This document shows, piece by piece, positions 21,317 through 33,505 of a stretch of 64,000 nt of DNA. Position 1 is the first letter of the stretch; every line of letters begins with the position of its first letter. The translations under genes and the position numbers were made by a program. The notes below the pieces were generated by a model. That model was not told the origin of the DNA. It did no database searches and saw nothing but the letters and a program-made list of their open reading frames with translations. The DNA is from Flammulina velutipes. Taxonomy: Eukaryota; Basidiomycota; Agaricomycetes; Agaricales; Physalacriaceae. The stretch spans positions 1,364,001 to 1,428,000 of the forward strand of contig CM022377.1 in NCBI GenBank assembly GCA_011800155.1, written 5' to 3'.

Positions 21317-24300
21317 CTACAATTTGCTCGGACTCTTCCGCCCTTCATTAATATTCCCCAACCTCTGGATAGGCCCAAGCTTCTTCTTTACCTCTCTCAA
21401 AATAGCCGTCCGAGGCTTCCACTGTCCGAACATACTCCTCAGTGTCGATATCTCCGGGCCAAATAGATGTCGAACACGTTCGTCTGCAATGAGATCCCGA
21501 AGAGACCATGGAATCTCGTAATCGTTTTGCTCCTGCGCCGCGTCGAAAGCGTCCACTCTCAGTTCTGTGTTCATTGGTCCTGGTGTCGTTTTGAAGAGAT
21601 AATCCACGGCAAGCGAGTAGGTTGTTACATCTTCGTAGGCTGTGGAGTGGCCGACACCACTGAGAGAGCCGGCTGTTGCTTCGCTGAGGAGAGATACGAG
21701 GCCTGAGTCAGATAGGCCAGAGTTCAACACGCGTGTGAGCAAAACGAGCAAGTTTGACAAAAAGTCCGAGGCGCTGGTTTCAAGTCAGAATCAAAACAAC
21801 GGCAGCAAGTAAGACAACCGACTGGTATGCATCTCCATCGATATACAAAGCACGCAGAATGAGAGGATGGCTCGCCGTCGCAAATATGCCGGAGTATATG
21901 GGGACTACTTGATCGTCCATAGAGGCGATATACACCATCTTGGTCTGAGAGACTGTTAGTAGATATCAAACAGGATGACGAACGTCTTACACCGTGGGCA
22001 ACTACGTTCTTCAACGCAGACACATATGCCCTGCTCACGTCACTATCCGTATTCTGGAACTCGAACAACTCTCGTGCAGCCTGAGTCTCCAAATACTGTC
22101 GAGCACGTCAGCAATGACATGGCCGCAAATGAGATACGACCTACCTGAAAATAAGGTTGCAGTAACGAACTCGAGTTTAGATAACGTAGGGGGCCGAGGT
22201 GTATCCCACAGAGAGCCAAACAACAAACCCTTTGAACCTTACGAACGCCAACCAGTTCATCAGGCATCGCTCGTGAGCCCAGTGCAGTTACGATATGTCC
22301 CTCTTCGATGAGTCGATTCAATAGATGGGTAGAAACCACCGAGCCTTGGCTATGCGTAGCCACTAATATCGCGTCAGCATCATGTAGGTCAGCCATCCAT
22401 CCCGTGTTCTCTGTGAGCGCTTTGTACAATCTGCAGGAGCAGATCAGTCAAATCAACCTCAAGTTGCTGCCCAGAAGACGTACTTCTCAACTCTGCCACT
22501 TATCGTCCCTTCGCCCTCCAGAGGCATCCCAGTTATCTTCTCAAACTTTATTCCATGTCGCTTCTGGAACTCGCCCAAAGCTTCCTCCATCATCGCCACA
22601 AACTTTGGTGACGTCCCCGTCGGCTCGCCCAGCATTGACCGCATGATGGCGCCAGGGAACCAGCCATGTATACCAAATACGACAACGCGCTTGCACGCTT
22701 TGGCCCATCCATATTCAGTCCCTTCCAGGAGAAACGGGAGGTCATCCTCTCGTGATTTGCCCTTTCCAGTGATAAACTGCAGAAGTCGTGCAGACTTCGG
22801 CGGAGGTGTAGGTTGCAGGCGAGGTGGAGTCTTGAAGATTTCGTCCCAGGTAGGTAGCACAAGGTTCGGTACAACGGGTGGCGGCGGTGGAACAGGTTTC
22901 TTCTCTTTCTTCTTCTCCTTGGGAACAGGCGAAGCAATAGAGGTCTTCCGTTGGTGGGATGTCGACGCCTCCTTCTTCACCTCCTCGGAGATCGTAAGCT
23001 GAGGAGCGGTGTTTCTCTTCAATCCGGGCTTCCTGGTGGGCGTTGAAGGAGCTTCGGGCTTTGACGGTGGTGCAGAAGTTGGCTTCGTAGGTGACTGAGG
23101 AGGATTTGGGGAGGCAGAATTCATAGGGGCGGGCGCGGATTCGTCTTCTTCGTCTAAATCCATGATCTCGTTCCCATGCTCGTCTCTCTTGACGCTGCCG
23201 GCTTCTATTGTCTTCCGATTGACAGAGGTAAAGAAACTTGTCCATCCAGATCGATTTGTTGCAGTTGACTCGATGATGGCAGTGGATGCCGCTGTTTCTA
23301 TCGATTCCGGAGGTGGCTCAGATCTAGCTAATGCTTCCTCCTTCACTCTTTCGCTGGGAGTCAAACCGTCGGAGGTCGGCTGCTCTACTTCAGGCTGCTC
23401 GTCGACAGGAGCGGAAACCGGAGATGAATACCAGGCCCATGGAGAGTACCAAGATGCGTGAGAGGTCGTTTCGGAAGATAGAATAGACGTGGTCCGTTCT
23501 ACGGGGATTGACGGTCGTTCTTCCTGGGGAGGCTCCTGTGGTTCCGGAGTTGGCTCTGGCTTCGGCTCTTCCGTCTCCCCAGAGGTCTGGTTCTCGCCCG
23601 CATCTCCAGCTGCGGTTTGGTCCTCTGCGTGTTGCTCCACTGGACCCCAACCAACGTAACTCCACCAAGAATAGGTAGAGGACGAGGAGGATGAAACGGC
23701 GTGTCCTGAGACATACACTTCTTCCTTGACGGTTTCCTGAACAGAAGTCGTAACCGTGGTATCCTCCTTATTCAAAGGCTCTTCAGCTTGTGCAGGTGGA
23801 GGATGCTGCTCTACTTGACTTGCCATGGTGGGAGGAGCTGACTTTATTAATGCCTCATCTAGTGGGACTTTGGGGCGACCTAGAAGGGGTATGCTCAAGG
23901 AAAAGCGGCTGGTGGATGGATTGAGTGAGTTGAGGTCCCGGCTCGGAGACGACGTGACTCTTTGCCGTTGCGGTACCTCCAATTCCGCAGGGGGTGTGGA
24001 GGGAAGAGATGGAACATGTTCGTCGATGCTGGATGTCATTGATAGTGCGGTGTGGAGTGGTGGAGGTGAAGAACGAATGAAAGGGATAGCCTGAGGAGCG
24101 GATGATGGAGGCTGGGATGGTGTTGGTGTCGTATCGTCGTCTGAGGCGGCAGACTCTACCGGATCGTCCGCAACTATTGTCGATTCTTTCAGCATGCTTT
24201 CGACGTACACCTTCGCCTTATCTCTGCCACGTGAGCGACCTAATGACCCAAACCAGGAGCGAGAAGGGGGACTAGTCGAGGGAAAGGAAACCGTGGAGGC

Positions 24301-24848
24301 TGCATTGGGAGAGTTGTCTGGTTCCTGCAATGACTGGGGAACAGGTGCGGATGTCGTCGTCGGCGGTGTCGGTGTCGGTGTAAGGGGAGGCTCTGCCTCG
24401 GGTTGCGCCACCGCCGGGGAAGGCTCCATTGCTTGAGGTGCTACCACCTCTGGTGTACAATTGACTTCAACTTGAGGAACGTCAGTGGCAGTGTCACTAC
24501 GGCGGATTAGCTGTAGTCACTCAGATATTCATGTTATACGTACTCTTCGGCCACTACAGGCTTAGTAGCTTCAAGCTTATTCGTTTCAGTCTCGGGCTCC
24601 TTCTCTTTCCCCCACATTTCCTTCAAGCTCGCCGAAGCACTGCTGTCCTTCCTTTTCCTGGGCTCTGGCTCTGCGAATATAAGAGAAAGGCTGGGAGCTG
24701 CGGATGCTTTCGATATGGAGAGAATTGGACGTCGAGGAGCTATTGAACGAGAGCTGGAACGACGACTGAGGCTCATGCGTGGTCGAGGTGAGGAGGAAAG
24801 GACATCACTGTGCGCTTTCCACATTTGGGCGCGTCGGGCCGCCGGCAT
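21317..24848 (-). CDS. YMC020W-like alpha/beta-hydrolase-domain protein
   Basis: Six exons fit exactly: 24848-24544, 24496-22484, 22430-22145, 22095-21991, 21944-21823 and 21773-21317. The total is 3288 bases, 1095 residues. The first 670 residues are low-complexity and disordered (Ser, Pro, Thr, Glu rich) with repeated YSWWSYVGWG / WYSPWAWYS-like aromatic patches. The C-terminal third is the conserved domain: KRVVVFGIHGWFPGAIMRS, then a THSQGS nucleophile elbow, CLALCGIHLGPL and VYIASMDDQVVPIYSG. Ser in the SxG element would be the nucleophile and the DDQVV region may carry the acid. Fungi have this as a long single-copy gene of unknown substrate. The fifth donor is GTCGGT, unusual but required by phase. 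Confidence 0.82.
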
Positions 24849-26026
24849 GACGTCATTCAGCTGCGCAAGCTTCAGGAAATCGATGAGGAAATAGATTGAG
24901 GAAGTTCAGCTTTCTCCTGGCTTTCTCAGCACTTTACATATGGGGCGAAGAAAATAATACTGCCTGTCATGAGGAATTAGTATAGGATGTTAGACTTCCT
25001 TCCTCAGCTATCAATGGGTCGCGGAGGAGTTACATATCTCTTTCTGCGCCAAAGAAAGTAACGAGGAGAAGGAATGTACTTAGATTTGAATCATCCCAAT
25101 TTTACCGACCGATGGTCGCGATACTTAGTCGATCGAGCACACAGCAATTGGGACTGGAACAAAATGACTGTAGCTATATATGGGTGTCAAACCTTTCCCA
25201 CGACGGTTTTCCACGACGGTTTTCCTCTTTCGGCTACTGCGCTCTTGTACCTCGTTAACTCGACGTCTTTTTGTCGGGGATATAGTACATAGATGCAAGC
25301 AATGTGCACCGCTTGGTCTGGGCTATATGACTTGAAGGTCTTGGAGGTTGTCCAAGTCATCGAGGTGATGATTATGATAGCATGTGTAAACGGGCGAAAT
25401 CTATAGAATGCGCCGGATGGTACATCACCTAATGTGTGAGGCGTGAAAGGCTGCGTAACCAATCACGTTGGAGTCGGGACACACCGCTGCACTCTCAATC
25501 ACGTTCAGCGCCACCTCCGTGATCATGAACTCCTACAGCAGCCTGCAGGAGGCCTCCGCGTGCCAGGCTGACTATGTCTTTCAAGTCTATTCAAAGAAGA
25601 GGGGGGATGGGGTAAGTAGAGTAACATAATCCTCATAAATATGTCATATCAATTTCAGAGATTGACGGACGACATTCTTAGGCTACAGTGTCCAGCAAGG
25701 GATCTACCAACGCTAGTCGGCATTTCACCAGTTAGCAGAAGGTGGGTTATTTATTCGATTCAAATCTAGAGGCTAATTAACCCTCGACAAATTACAATCC
25801 TAACCATGTATTCAAAAGGCGGCGGAAAGGGGGGCGACATCCCTGGACGCCATATGCGAAGAGAATATTAGCATTGTCTTACCTCCTTGTTCAAACCTCC
25901 GAACATTCATATGGCCGAACCTCCAAGCGCGTGCACCGAAAGTATTCTGCTATTGCGGTGACATGCTTGAAACTTCCACCACATACTCTGAAGATGTTCA
26001 AAGAATTGACATCGGAGAAGAGCGTA
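24849..26026. other. Gene-poor stretch
   Basis: About 1.2 kb upstream of the YMC020W-like gene. A short direct duplication of CCACGACGGTTTT occurs near 25198-25225. No frame, RNA gene or known element is supported. Confidence 0.45.
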
Positions 26027-26061
26027 TGCTATCGGATCGTGGAAAAAAATACGTGCCCCCA
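26027..26061 (+). repeat. Left terminal inverted repeat
   Basis: 35 bases starting TGCTATCGGATCG and ending GTGCCCCCA. It pairs with 26642-26676 in inverted orientation at 34 of 35 positions. Confidence 0.7.
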
Positions 26062-26641
26062 TTCTCTTGGTAGTAGACAGATAAAAATTGAGGGCTGCTC
26101 AAGCATATGTCCGAACATTATCAAGTTTAATATCCGAACTCTGGTTCAAATGTCCGAACTTTTCTGTCAATGCCCAAACATTCATTCATATTGCCCGAAC
26201 ATTCATTGCTTACAACTAATTTTTGAATTGATACGACCATTGAGTTGAGGTGAATCGGAGAAGAATGCTCAGCCATTCGAAGGCCACGTCAAGAGGCCGT
26301 TGCCGCCGGCATTCACTAGCACTTCCGGACCCTCAAGCGTACAGTAATACTGTAGAACATGGAAGGTAAATACATGTTATAAGGCTCACATACACTGCCT
26401 TCAGTGCTTCATATCTGACTATACTATGCTTGAGCAACGGTGTATATTCCTATGTCCATATCTATGGAAAGCACATGATCAATCCGGTGTGCGCCACGGT
26501 CCCTTGTTGTGTGGCGGCTCACGGGAATGTTGCCCTGAAACCAGCACTCCGGATGACGGCCGGAGCCTTCCGTTTACTGGCATTTCTAGAAGATATAGTA
26601 TGTAGCTTAATGGTATGGTGTGAATTTGATTGTTTCTACAT

Positions 26642-26676
26642 TGGGGGCACGTATTTTTTTCCACGATCCGACAGCA
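26642..26676 (-). repeat. Right terminal inverted repeat
   Basis: The inverted partner of 26027-26061. Read on the minus strand it starts TGCTGTCGGATCG. Confidence 0.7.
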
Positions 26677-26678
26677 TA

Positions 26679-28030
26679 TCCAAGTCTAACATCTCCAAGG
26701 CCCGGTCCTTTGGGATACCGTTCGCAATATAACTTTCATATGCCCCAGGAGAGAGTTCATTGCTTGTCCAATTGCATGCTGGACGTTCTTCAAACTATCT
26801 GTCTATCTCCACCAAGGACGCACCGCGAGGAGCCCATCGAAGTCGTCGATCGATAAGACGTCGTCAATGCGCTCGTGGAGTCCTTCGGAGCGATAGAGGC
26901 TTGGATATTCATCTTCTTTGAGTATGTTAGTACGAGTATGTAGAGAGACCTTTGGTCGATTTCTGAGATTATGGGAGGTCAGAATGGCCCAGCTTGAACC
27001 GGTGATAATGGCAGGAGGGCAGGGTGGTTTATAGTGCCGATAACGATGGCCTCGCAAATCGAATCCATTTCGGCGCCGAGGTACGATTCTTCAACGGTCC
27101 AGGATGGACACAACAGAATGCGTCTTTGTTGATGTCGCCGAGCACGTACGCACATTGAGTTCCGATGAGACCTAATTCATTAGGATTGTAGTCCGCGAAG
27201 TACGCAGTGGCCCGAGTGGCAGTAGTCAGAGTAGGAGGACAAGAAGACCTTCTGTCCGGAGAACTTGGCCGCCTGGTGATAGAGGGCACAAACGACGTAC
27301 TGTTGTACATCAAGGAGACGTCACCGACGGTCGATATAGACTTGATAAGACTGCTAAAGGGATACGAACATTGAAGGTCTGAGGGTCCTTGTGTCGGAGT
27401 CGATATAGAGTCGCTCGACAAGAAAGACTCCGATCAAGTTTCAGGCAAGGGGATGGTTGTCGGAACCCTCCTGAGCATTCGTGCTCATTGATAGTCCGAT
27501 AGTCACCACCGGAGTGATCGTCGTGGCCGAGGAAGATATCACGAGCAATGGGCGCCTCCATTCCAGTCTTCCAGTGATGTCGCAGAATAGTCCGGCGTCT
27601 TTGGACTAGAGTTCAGTAAATCCGACGAACAGACATCATAATCTAACTGCAATGTTAGTCAACAAGTTACAGGTCGTCAAAAGAGGAACGTACCACATTC
27701 ATCAATTGCTCCGAGGCGCGCGATAGGTCTCGCTTGATGTATAGGTAGCCCCTGGCAAGATTACACAGCTTCCAGAAGGTGTATGGCTGCCACTTGTGTA
27801 ATTTGGCGTGCTACCGACGGGCATTGAAAGAGGCAGGTCGTTTCCAGTTGGCTGAATGCGCCAGCCCGAGTTGACACGGCAATATGATGGCGAGAGCAAA
27901 GAGAAAATGTCACATGGCAACTTGCGCCCATAAAAGACACAATTCGTAAACGGTTTGTCAACGTATACAAATTTGGACGTACAACAAACACCTAATTCAA
28001 CAGTGTATTCCGCACTACATCACGCCCTTC
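26679..28030. other. Gene-poor stretch with possible decayed coding sequence
   Basis: Minus-strand frames between 26803 and 27561 contain protein-like pieces in different phases (ARDIFLGHDDHSGGDY, GQKVFLSSYSDYCHSGHC, EYPSLYRSEGLHERIDDVL). I could not join them by normal introns or recognise a family. They may be remnants of a gene or an unresolved multi-exon gene. Nothing else is seen. Confidence 0.3.
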
Positions 28031-29568
28031 TTAGCGATATTCTGCACCGCAGTCCCCGATGTTGCATATGATTTTCCGGCCATTCGACAGATTGAGAATC
28101 TCCTCGATATCAGCTCGATCTTCTTCTGAAAGCGTCCATCCAAACACTTTCGAATTATCACTTGCATGATCCGAGAGACCCAAGCGCGCCCCTGCGAATG
28201 AAATTGCGTGAGAAGGGCTTAAAGCTTTATCACGATAGAGTGGCTCACCTATGATCACAGCTCCCACGAAATCATGGTCTAATACCCATCTCGTGGCGAT
28301 GTTCGCGATACTCTTGCCGCCGTGTCGATCACCAATAGTGCGAAGCAGTACGAGCAAGGTTTGGAACATCGTCCAGTCACCCCAAGCCTTGACAATCATG
28401 TCAAGATACTTTTGGTCGGTTGGTTAGATGACCTCAATGAGCAAAGCGTCTACGTACCTTTCTTTGAGATGGAGTTAGATTGCCGCCGTAGGCATCTGGC
28501 TCCGGTTGATTGAGCCACTGATCAGAGAGGAAGCCACCGCACTAGAATTCGAGTTCCGAGTTAATGTAGGTTTGCTTAACTAGAAAGAGATACTCACGAG
28601 AGTTCCGTACGTGAGTAACTTGACGTTGTGCCGACCACATACATCTGCCATTCCATGTAATGGCCGAGTGTCAATGAGTGAGAACTAAAAGTCGGGAGAT
28701 TATCGACAGCCGGTCAATTACATGGTAAAGTGATTCGGAAAGGAGCATTTCACCTGAACTTGGTTCGAAACGATGACACCTTCACCGAGTTGCGTACAAA
28801 TTTCGTCAGTCCGAATCGTGTCAAAGTTACACAACCCGATAGCTGAAATTAGACCGTCGCGTCTCAAATTGTCCAATTCTTGCAAGGCGGTCAGGTAACC
28901 CTTGTCCGCGTAGTTCTGCCAGTGGAACTGCCGGCAATTGAGGAAGAGTCGTACCAGAGGCGTGACACGTACCTGGAGAAGGTCGACACATTGACTTTGC
29001 ATGCGATGCATACGTTCGCGTACGGCCGCTTCGACGACTTGGCGAGTGGGTGTAATGTCTTTGAACACACACCACTTAGTCGCCCCGATAACGCGCGCCG
29101 GATCTGGGAGGCTTTCTCTGAATTGACCCTAGCGAAGATCTTCCAGGGAGCCCAGTGCAGAAATAAGAAGACCACATACAAAGATGATTTCAGCGCTCCC
29201 GTAGTGGTCCGCTGAAACAGAGTTTGACACCGCAGGGAAGTCAGAAAGTCAAAAGCGTACCCTAGTAATGCATATCCAAAATGCGTCAGAGGATGAGCAG
29301 ATAGATCGTCGCACACGACAAATGATGAAGACCGTACCATGTCTGTTTCTCAGGTCGATAAAAGAAGAATATCTCGAAAAGAAGTAAACGTACCAAAAGT
29401 TGTATATCCTTCTTCAAGATAGCGCTTCATCCCTCGGCGTATCTGAGGAACTGAAGCGCTGCCCCAAGCGCTGCTCGAAAGCTGCCACAGTCCCGTCCAA
29501 ACACGAGGAACTTGCAATGTCCCGATGCGGAACGTCTCTATCGTCGTATCAATCGGTATCGACACCAT
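28031..29568 (-). CDS. Aldo/keto reductase
   Basis: A multi-exon gene. The start MVSIPIDTTIETFRIG is followed by VPRVWTGLWQLSS. Later pieces are ADHYGSAEIIF (the Tyr of the catalytic tetrad), GQFRESLPDPARVIGATKW, VDLLQFHWQNYAD (the His of the tetrad), GLISAIGLCNFDT, VSNQVQFSLIDTRP, LTYGTL, CGGFLSDQWL, YGGNLTPSQRKYLDMI, IANIATRWVLDHDFVGAVIIGARLG and a C-terminal helix ending GAEYR. This is the NADPH-dependent AKR TIM-barrel order, usually soluble; the substrate is not predictable. One junction is odd. Between the first exon and ADHYGS the micro-exon ACATG leaves the frame one base short with standard GT-AG ends. This may be a lesion or non-standard splicing. The other junctions are in phase. 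Confidence 0.75.
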
Positions 29569-29902
29569 AGCACGAAGCAAAGAGTCTACTCACCGCTGTA
29601 GCCTTTTTGAACCACTAAAAAGGATTAAATTAGCATCACATGTAGTCTTTAGGGTCTTGGTCCTGGGACGCATTCTTGCCGGTATGAAAGTTGATCTACC
29701 GGAGAGCGGGAATTAGAGAAGTAGCCGTACATACTCGCACCTGCTTGCACCTAGTCCGCGGGAAGATACTCAGACCCTTATGGGAGACAAATCTAAGCTT
29801 CCGGGCCTGAAGTCGGCGCCATGAGAACAATATAAGAAGTATAAAGACGTCAGGAAGAGAGCCCGAAACCAGAAACTCTTTACCTAGCGCTTCAACGGAA
29901 CG

Positions 29903-30716
29903 ATGCCTGCTCCAGAGGCGCACTCAAACCGCCCGTCGCTAGGCCATGTGTGAGTACTTTGCTGTTCCTACCAAGAAGAACCGACTCACAGACCTGTATC
30001 TAGAAATCTGATGGTAGACACCTTCATCGCGAATGCTCAGCTTGACGAGTGCGTATTCGGGGCCCGTCTCGTTTACCTATTATCGACCGCCTTCCCCCAA
30101 CAGCCTTCGAACGATAGTTCGAGACCTTCTCGCTTCAGGAATACCCAACGTCGGATCCGCATTCTCTGCCGCTGCGCGAACTCGTATGGCGCAATGTAGT
30201 AGCGTCTGGTCTGCTCCCGGTGATCTGTTTACCACATGTGAGAGATGCGTCGCAGCGCCCACCGCGCAGCTCTCGTCCACAATCACCCATGCCCGTTGTT
30301 TGTACGGCTCGGGGCTAGGTTTCGCGGCTCTTAAACTACTGGCCTCAATCGTACGGGGCACTATCGGTCTTCGGTGGGATGGAGAAGGGGATATGATAAC
30401 AGTCCTAACGGAAATAGACGTTGATATCAGTCAAGCCATCCAAGTCAGCTAGCCTCATTCCGTACACAAAGATGTCGATAACTGATTATACCTGCAGAGC
30501 TCCAAGGAGGAGATAGAGACGGGCCGGATGACGGATTCTGGCGTGGCCAATGAGACCATCCAGGGACTAAGGAGAGCGCTATTGGACAGCAAAAAAGATA
30601 CGGAGAGTTGGGGAGGTGATTTTCCGTTTGACCGGGCCTTGTCAAGCGTCGAGTTCTGGAAGACAGGATCTATGCAGAATAGTGGTGGATATGTACAGCA
30701 AGGTCCTAGACTGTAG
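29903..30716 (+). CDS. Possible unrecognised gene, divergent from the aldo/keto reductase
   Basis: Protein-like frames in two phases. A short exon starting MPAPEAHSNRPSLGHV at 29903 has a GTGAGT donor and can splice to SRNLMVDTFIANAQLDECVF. A frame to 30452 ends GEGDMITVLTEIDVDISQAIQ. A third, 30490-30716, carries GRMTDSGVANETIQGLRRAL and SKKDTESWGGDFPFDRAL. I recognise no family, and the exon joins are unproven. It could be a hypothetical protein or a decayed gene. There are no membrane segments. Confidence 0.3.
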
Positions 30717-31345
30717 TGGTACTAGCAGCCGTGCGCAATGTGGATCCCCTGCCGACATTCGCAGTGTTCTAACTTCTGTGTGGTGCGATCAATCAAACCC
30801 AGTCACTTGAACGTCTATGAAAGCGTACTTGGATGAATTAAGGGCGTTCGAGGATTCTAGAAAGACGATGAACGAGATGTACGGGGCATGCTGTGTAGAT
30901 GCCCAAAGCCATTGAAAGGGGAAGAGTGCGAAGATTCACCGGCGTCATAACTCTATGAGCCATTTGACTCTATTGAAACCAAGTTGTATATTCGTTGAAG
31001 CTCAGTCGGACAACTGACTGGTCGTGGATAAAAGGCAGGAGCGGTCCCGTGATGTTCAGCCAGTGACGGTCACGGTAATCCAGCGTCACTTAACGTGGCG
31101 CAAGGTGGCGCATTTCACTATACGATGGGCTTGACCTCCAGAGCGCAGAATTCGGTCAATAATTGATGGAGATATTTTGATTCAAGAAGAGGTTACAAAT
31201 TTACAGCACAATTTCAGCTTGCATATGGGATGTGGATAACAACCAGGACACCATTCAAGACACCTACACATTCCGGTATCAACATAAGTAACCACAGATG
31301 ATAGGTCCTTATCTCACCTGGACCTTCTACATCGCGGCTAGATAT
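30717..31345. other. Intergenic, nothing recognisable
   Basis: No supported gene. The word GTGGCGC occurs twice close together near 31093-31106. Confidence 0.4.
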
Positions 31346-31638
31346 TCAAGGGTTCTTTAGTCCACCAGGGCGATGCCTTAATAGAATCAGAGACATCCGT
31401 ACACGACTTGAAATTGAAGGTAGACTCACCAGCGCCAATAGATGGCAACCCAAGGAATTGCGAAGCCGACAGTCGCAAAGGGCAAAAGCCTGTAATAGAG
31501 GAACGACGACTTGTTGGCGTACGAGAACGGCATATGCTAGTAACCATGAGCATAGTTTCACCTGTCACAAGCGCCACTGACCGTGGTTACTTGCGCGGCG
31601 TGAGGGACTGCGCTCCTTCTGGCAAGACTTGGAAGCAT
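31346..31638 (-). CDS. COX8: Cytochrome c oxidase subunit 8/VIIc-like small mitochondrial protein
   Basis: Three exons: 31638-31591, 31536-31430 and 31376-31346, total 186 bases, 61 residues. The first exon is a short basic presequence (MLPSLARRSAVPHAAQ) typical of mitochondrial import. Then HMPFSYANKSSF leads to one membrane helix (LLPFATVGFAIPWVAIYW) and a short tail (RWHRPGGLKNP). The 'hLPFS..NK..F' opening plus a single helix with 'GF.IPF/W' is characteristic of fungal COX8 (mammalian VIIc). This subunit sits on complex IV in the inner mitochondrial membrane. The first donor could be GTAACC at 31590 or GTCAGT nine bases later; both keep phase. It is easy to miss because each exon is tiny. 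Confidence 0.7.
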
Positions 31639-33505
31639 CTGGACTGAGAAATATATGGAATACGGTGGATGATGGTGGGGGAGAGAAAGAATGGGTCTCG
31701 TCCAGGAGGTCGGCCAATTATATACTCATGACCTTGACCTTCCAAACGATCAGTCACCAGGTTGATCAGTGCTTGATGGAGCCTCGACCTGGTATTGACG
31801 GCATAGATACAGTTCGATTCAACGTAAGTACCAACAGGGCACCTGTATATACGTAGCAGAGTTTTGCGTTCCTAACATGACGAAGAACGGAAGCTACCTA
31901 TCGTGGGAATGTCGGCCAGCGGACCGAATGTGGCGCAACTAGTTATCTCTATCGAATTCGTCAATCAGTGTAGAATGATAGATAGATGGACAGAAGTCGG
32001 CACTAAAAGTTATCAAAATTTAATAGGATATTCGAAAACCCGTCACTAGCTCGGAGTTGAGGAATAGCAAACATCGAAGCGTCCTGAGAGATTCAAGGAT
32101 TTCCCGTCAATTGCGGAGAGCTAAGTTCTACGACGCACATAGGAATCACTTCCGGGAGTATAATTTGCGGGCTAGATACTAGTGTGCTTCGCATCTTCGA
32201 ATAGGGAGCATCAAGAAGGTAGCATGGACTAACATTCTAGATCTGTCCAATGTAGTTGCTTCGATGTGGCGTCTCATCTCACTCCAACAGCTCTCCGAGC
32301 CGTAAGAGATGGTTTGTTTTCTTTATACGGAATGTATACATGCGGCGCATTGAGAGTACTAAGAATTTCCAAACGTGGCGCTGAGTGGGTTGTACGTACG
32401 TTGGTCCGAATTTGGCCGCGCATCTTCTTTTCGAACTGTCATGGTCAATGGCATGCCTCTGGATGCTCCCCTCTTCTAGGCTGGTATTTATTACCCTTTG
32501 GCAACTGACATGACCCGGCATGCAATTCGAGCTGGACAATATTGCGACTAGCGCTGAGATTCTCAATCATGCAGAACGACGGCCTGACTGTCAAAGTGGA
32601 CCTCATGAATTAATGGGCCTGGCTAGTCATGTATCTCTCCTTGGATGTCGGCGCTTGATCTATTATAGCTTTCGTTTCTAGGCCAATACAGACGGCGAAC
32701 TCTGGCTTTCTGGTGGTTGTCAACTTTTTCTCCTTCCATTACTTTATTTATTCCCGCCAAATCGTCATCCCGATGAGCGGGGTGAAGCAATCTCGTTGCC
32801 CCTCATGCGGGGTCTGTCTCTGTAGGACAAAGGCACTGACATTATGATGAAGTAAGCCAATGTGAAATACTCTGCGAGCTTTCCTCTTTCTCCGGCTCCC
32901 TTAAATGTGCTGTAACAACGTTCCTCGATTGCTACGACGGTGTTCAATGATCCTCATAGATGATCTACGTCTTTATGCGTTTTATGTCACAGTCAATCAA
33001 TATGAGTGCTTCTGCGACGGCAACGGTGAACTTGACAGTCCGAACACGATGGACTAGGATGGACTTCGCTTGTGTGGTCTCCTTTCCGCACAGTACATGT
33101 TTGACTGATGAAGACCAAGTAGACAACAAACACATAGCTCTATATCATACTTGTTCGTGATCATCAGAATTGAAATCACTATCACAACGCTAGATTTCTT
33201 GCCTCCCCGTCCCACCTTGAAATCTGAGGTTTGAATAGATGACGGACCCGCGAGAGGTACTCTACATCTAGGCTCCTTGAGACTCGCAATGACTCCGGTG
33301 TATATGGCAGGTGCCACAGAAGAGGTACAGCAGAAGTTGCGCCTTCTACGTACACCATTTTGGGACTGTGGCGCTTGGTGTCTGGGGTCCCAGTTCCATT
33401 CTTCAAGCATGTCGCCATATATTTCAGGTCTCAGTAGTGAATAGTGGACACCATACATTGAACAGTGACAAGAGTACTACAACACATAATGGCTATGAAC
33501 TCCCT
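31639..33505. other. Gene-poor stretch
   Basis: About 1.9 kb with only short, overlapping, low-quality ORFs on both strands. No domain, RNA gene or repeat boundary is recognised. The GTGGCGC word occurs several times. Confidence 0.4.

Larger units (their letters stand above)
26027..26676. mobile_element. Candidate MITE: 650 bp element with 35 bp terminal inverted repeats and TA flanks
   Basis: Bases 26027-26061 and 26642-26676 are inverted copies of each other, with a single mismatch (TGCTATCGG versus TGCTGTCGG). They share a run of seven A/T and a GGGGGCACGT block at the inner end. The left end is preceded by TA (26025-26026) and the right end is followed by TA (26677-26678), which fits a TA target-site duplication as made by Tc1/mariner-type transposases. 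The inside has no convincing ORF, so it would be non-autonomous. Repeated TCCGAAC words lie in the left half. Similarity outside the 35 bases stops abruptly on both sides. Confidence 0.6.

Noticed and set aside
22459..24447. Many long plus-strand ORFs opposite the YMC020W-like gene
   Set aside because: They are antisense shadows of a GC-rich, Pro/Ser-rich coding exon.
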